Assembly (NCBI GenBank): GCA_003153055.1
Contig: PMBV01000557.1
Location: 1-8,532, forward strand
Source of the DNA: Myxococcales bacterium
GTDB lineage: Bacteria > Myxococcota > Myxococcia > Myxococcales > Myxococcaceae
DNA: 8,532 bases
Direction of reading: 5' to 3'
Both the position numbers and the translations under genes were made by a program. Under the pieces are notes generated by a model, which worked only from the letters and a program-made list of their open reading frames with translations, was not told the DNA's origin and searched no databases. Below are positions 7,527 through 8,532 of the stretch, piece after piece. Positions within the stretch are counted from its first letter, which is position 1. Every line of letters starts with the position of its first letter.

Positions 7527-7640
7527 TCAAACAGGACCTCCTACCCACGCTGGTGCGAAAGGGCGTCGAGCGTGAGGTGCTCTCCCATTCGAATGCGGCG
7601 GAGCTGCTGGGCATGGACCTTCAAGAGTTCACCCCCCGGC
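7526..7640 (+). pseudogene. Possible C-terminal remnant of a metal-dependent hydrolase
   Basis: In the frame beginning at 7526, one base-shift from the end of livM, the plus strand reads IKQDLLPTLVRKGVEREV followed by LSHSNAAELLGMDLQEF. This resembles the last helices of amidohydrolase and phosphotriesterase-type TIM barrels, which commonly end with a loosely similar 'lP.L...GV....i...N...llg' pattern. No start, active-site residues or upstream barrel exist, because the preceding DNA is livM. The frame then runs into a C/G homopolymer tract and the antisense of the His-rich gene. It may be the leftover tail of a gene removed by deletion next to livM, or chance. This is based on pattern recognition only. 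Confidence 0.28.
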
Positions 7641-7651
7641 CCCGGGGGGGG
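7632..7651. repeat. C/G homopolymer inverted tract after the His-rich gene
   Basis: The tract reads C6-G2-C4-G8 and can fold into a GC-only hairpin pairing 7632-7637 with 7646-7651. It begins one base beyond the stop codon of the minus-strand His-rich gene, so it could end or protect that transcript, though no T-run follows. The long G run is also a place where sequencing or assembly length errors are likely. The His-rich reading frame is not affected, because its stop comes first. Confidence 0.35.
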
Positions 7652-7652
7652 C

Positions 7653-7865
7653 TCATTGGCTTTGGTTCGAATCGACCCCGGGCGCCGCGGGGCCCTGGTG
7701 CTCACCGGGCGGCGCGTGATGGTGGAGATGCTCGTGGTCATGGTGATGATCATCGTCGTGGCGGTGCACCGTCCCGTCGGCGTGCACGTGCCAGTGGCCA
7801 GCCTCCGAGGCCTTGGGCTTCTCGGGATTCTCTTTGGGGACATCACAGCCACAGCCTTCGCACAT
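7653..7865 (-). CDS. Small CxxCxC and histidine-rich protein, predicted nickel binder
   Basis: This 70-residue protein starts MCEGCGC. The cysteines at 2, 5 and 7 have exactly the spacing of the N-terminal high-affinity nickel site of HypB, the hydrogenase nickel-insertion GTPase (MCxxCGC). A Lys/Pro/Glu linker follows (8-23), then a histidine-rich stretch (24-56) with 14 histidines, including HWHVHADGTVHRH and a DDDHHHDHEHLHHH cluster. There is no GTPase domain: the frame stops at residue 70 and nothing HypB-like follows. AGGAGG lies 4 bases before the ATG (7870-7875 on the opposite strand), which supports real translation. It lies 22 bases after the cooC stop on the same strand, so the two are probably one operon. 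By analogy with the His-rich CooJ of Rhodospirillum rubrum, it may store nickel or hand it to CooC or carbon monoxide dehydrogenase. Function is inferred from motif and context. Confidence 0.8.
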   Translation of the reverse strand: MCEGCGCDVPKENPEKPKASEAGHWHVHADGTVHRHDDDHHHDHEHLHHHAPPGEHQGPAAPGVDSNQSQ

Positions 7866-7887
7866 GGTTCCTCCTGAGGAGCGGCAT

Positions 7888-8532
7888 TCAGTTGGCCGCT
7901 GAGATCGACGTCCGCCGCTCGAGCTCCGTGGCGATCGCCGCCACCGACGTGGCGATCGTCTGGTCGAGGCGGTACAGGGGCTGACCCGAGCGGTCGGCCG
8001 TGGTGGCGGCGGCGGAGGCGTCGAGGAACCCGATGACCGGCAGACCCGGGCTGTTCTCCTCGAAGAACCTCCGGTCCGCGTCGCTCGTCACCTTGTTCCC
8101 CACCAGCATGAGCCTCGTCACGCCGATGTCCGCGGCGAGCACCTTGATCTGCGCGACCGTCCTGAGGCTCCGGTGGGTCGGCTCGGCGACCGCGACCATC
8201 GCGTCCACCGCCTCGGCAGTCCCTCGCCCGAGGTGCTCCACCCCGGCGTAGAGGTCGAGCAGCACCACCTCGTCGCGAGCCAGCAGCACGTGCCGGACGA
8301 GCGCCTTCAACATCGCGCTCGCCGGGCAGATGCAGCCGGCGCCGCCTTGTTGGACGGCCCCGAGCAACAACAACCGGACGCCCTCGTGCACCTGGGAGAA
8401 GCGCTGGGGGAGATCGCTTACCTTGGGGTTCAGCTTGAAGAAAGCGCCCGCGGCTTGCTCCGTGGTGCCGGTGCGCTCGGCGATGAGCTCCTTCATGTCG
8501 GCGATCGGCTTCAGCGCGAGCATCTTCTCCTG
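7888..8532 (-). CDS. cooC: CooC-type nickel-insertion ATPase for CO dehydrogenase (C-terminal part)
   Basis: CooC is a MinD/ParA-class ATPase that dimerises on nucleotide and nickel and helps insert nickel into the C-cluster of anaerobic carbon monoxide dehydrogenase. The gene runs off the right edge: 214 residues are visible, and the N-terminal deviant Walker A (roughly the first 40-50 residues) lies outside. The ATG at 8523 is internal; QEK precedes it in frame. Diagnostic segments are KPIADMKELIAERTG, FKLNPKVSDLPQRF, the GCICP motif (cysteine codons at 8332-8334 and 8326-8328) forming the CXC metal site at the dimer interface, the Walker-B-like VVLLDLYAGVEHLGRGTAE, and LMLVGNKV. The segment after Walker B reads DLYAG where many CooC proteins carry an acidic residue before the AG. 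Co-directional with the CxxCxC/His-rich gene, 22 bases apart. No CODH gene is in the window; it would be expected beyond 8532. Confidence 0.9.
   Translation of the reverse strand, partial: QEKMLALKPIADMKELIAERTGTTEQAAGAFFKLNPKVSDLPQRFSQVHEGVRLLLLGAVQQGGAGCICPASAMLKALVRHVLLARDEVVLLDLYAGVEHLGRGTAEAVDAMVAVAEPTHRSLRTVAQIKVLAADIGVTRLMLVGNKVTSDADRRFFEENSPGLPVIGFLDASAAATTADRSGQPLYRLDQTIATSVAAIATELERRTSISAAN

Noticed and set aside
7586..7595. Perfect palindrome CATTCGAATG
   Set aside because: Ten bases, isolated, and inside the putative remnant coding stretch; no promoter context or second copy supports an operator.
7661..7677. tRNA-like T-loop sequence GGTTCGAATC
   Set aside because: The flanking bases do not pair into a T-arm, no acceptor or anticodon arm can be built around it, and it lies in the coding sequence of the His-rich protein.
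7553..7984. Plus-strand 143-codon frame over the His-rich and cooC genes
   Set aside because: Past about 7640 it is simply antisense to the two minus-strand genes and has no protein-like character. Only the short start of the frame is discussed as a possible remnant.

Overview
The window is GC-rich bacterial DNA with densely packed genes. It encodes an actin-like MreB, an outer-membrane porin with a signal peptide, and periplasmic-type export signals, so the source is a Gram-negative bacterium. The protein styles, and the combination of a CooC-type nickel ATPase with an amide/branched-chain ABC transporter, would fit Myxococcota or other former Deltaproteobacteria. That placement is inference; no rRNA or other marker is present.

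Layout. (1) 1-801, plus strand: the 3' part of mreB, cut by the window edge. (2) 874-2469, minus strand: a DcaP-like outer-membrane porin convergent with mreB; nested inverted repeats lie between the two stops. (3) 2470-2834: a divergent intergenic region of about 365 bp with no convincing gene. It holds three inverted repeats: an 8-bp pair with a 19-nt spacer, a TTGAT-N5-ATCAA palindrome, and a hairpin directly abutting a Shine-Dalgarno sequence. (4) 2835-7526, plus strand: a complete five-gene ABC importer operon of the LivGFKHM (HAAT) class, in the order ATPase, ATPase, binding protein, permease, permease, with junctions overlapping or only tens of bases apart. (5) 7527-7652: a short spacer whose plus strand reads like the last ~35 residues of a TIM-barrel metal-dependent hydrolase, perhaps a gene remnant. 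(6) 7653-8532, minus strand: a two-gene nickel cassette, made of the C-terminal part of CooC (cut by the window edge) followed 22 bp later by a 70-residue protein. That protein has a HypB-type CxxCxC N-terminus and 14 histidines.

How the genes could work together. The porin and the ABC importer are divergent from one control region and would supply outer- and inner-membrane steps for the same solute; the pairing is inference. The binding protein resembles a branch of the type I periplasmic binding fold whose ligand cannot be told from sequence, so 'branched-chain amino acid' is only the family label. In the importer, the second ATPase (LivF-like) has Arg in place of the Walker A Lys, and all the deviations in the ATPase pair fall in one composite ATP site, predicting an asymmetric motor. 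CooC and the His-rich protein point to nickel delivery to a carbon monoxide dehydrogenase encoded outside the window.

The most notable items are the small CxxCxC/His-rich protein beside cooC, the asymmetric ATPase pair, and the architecture of the divergent control region.
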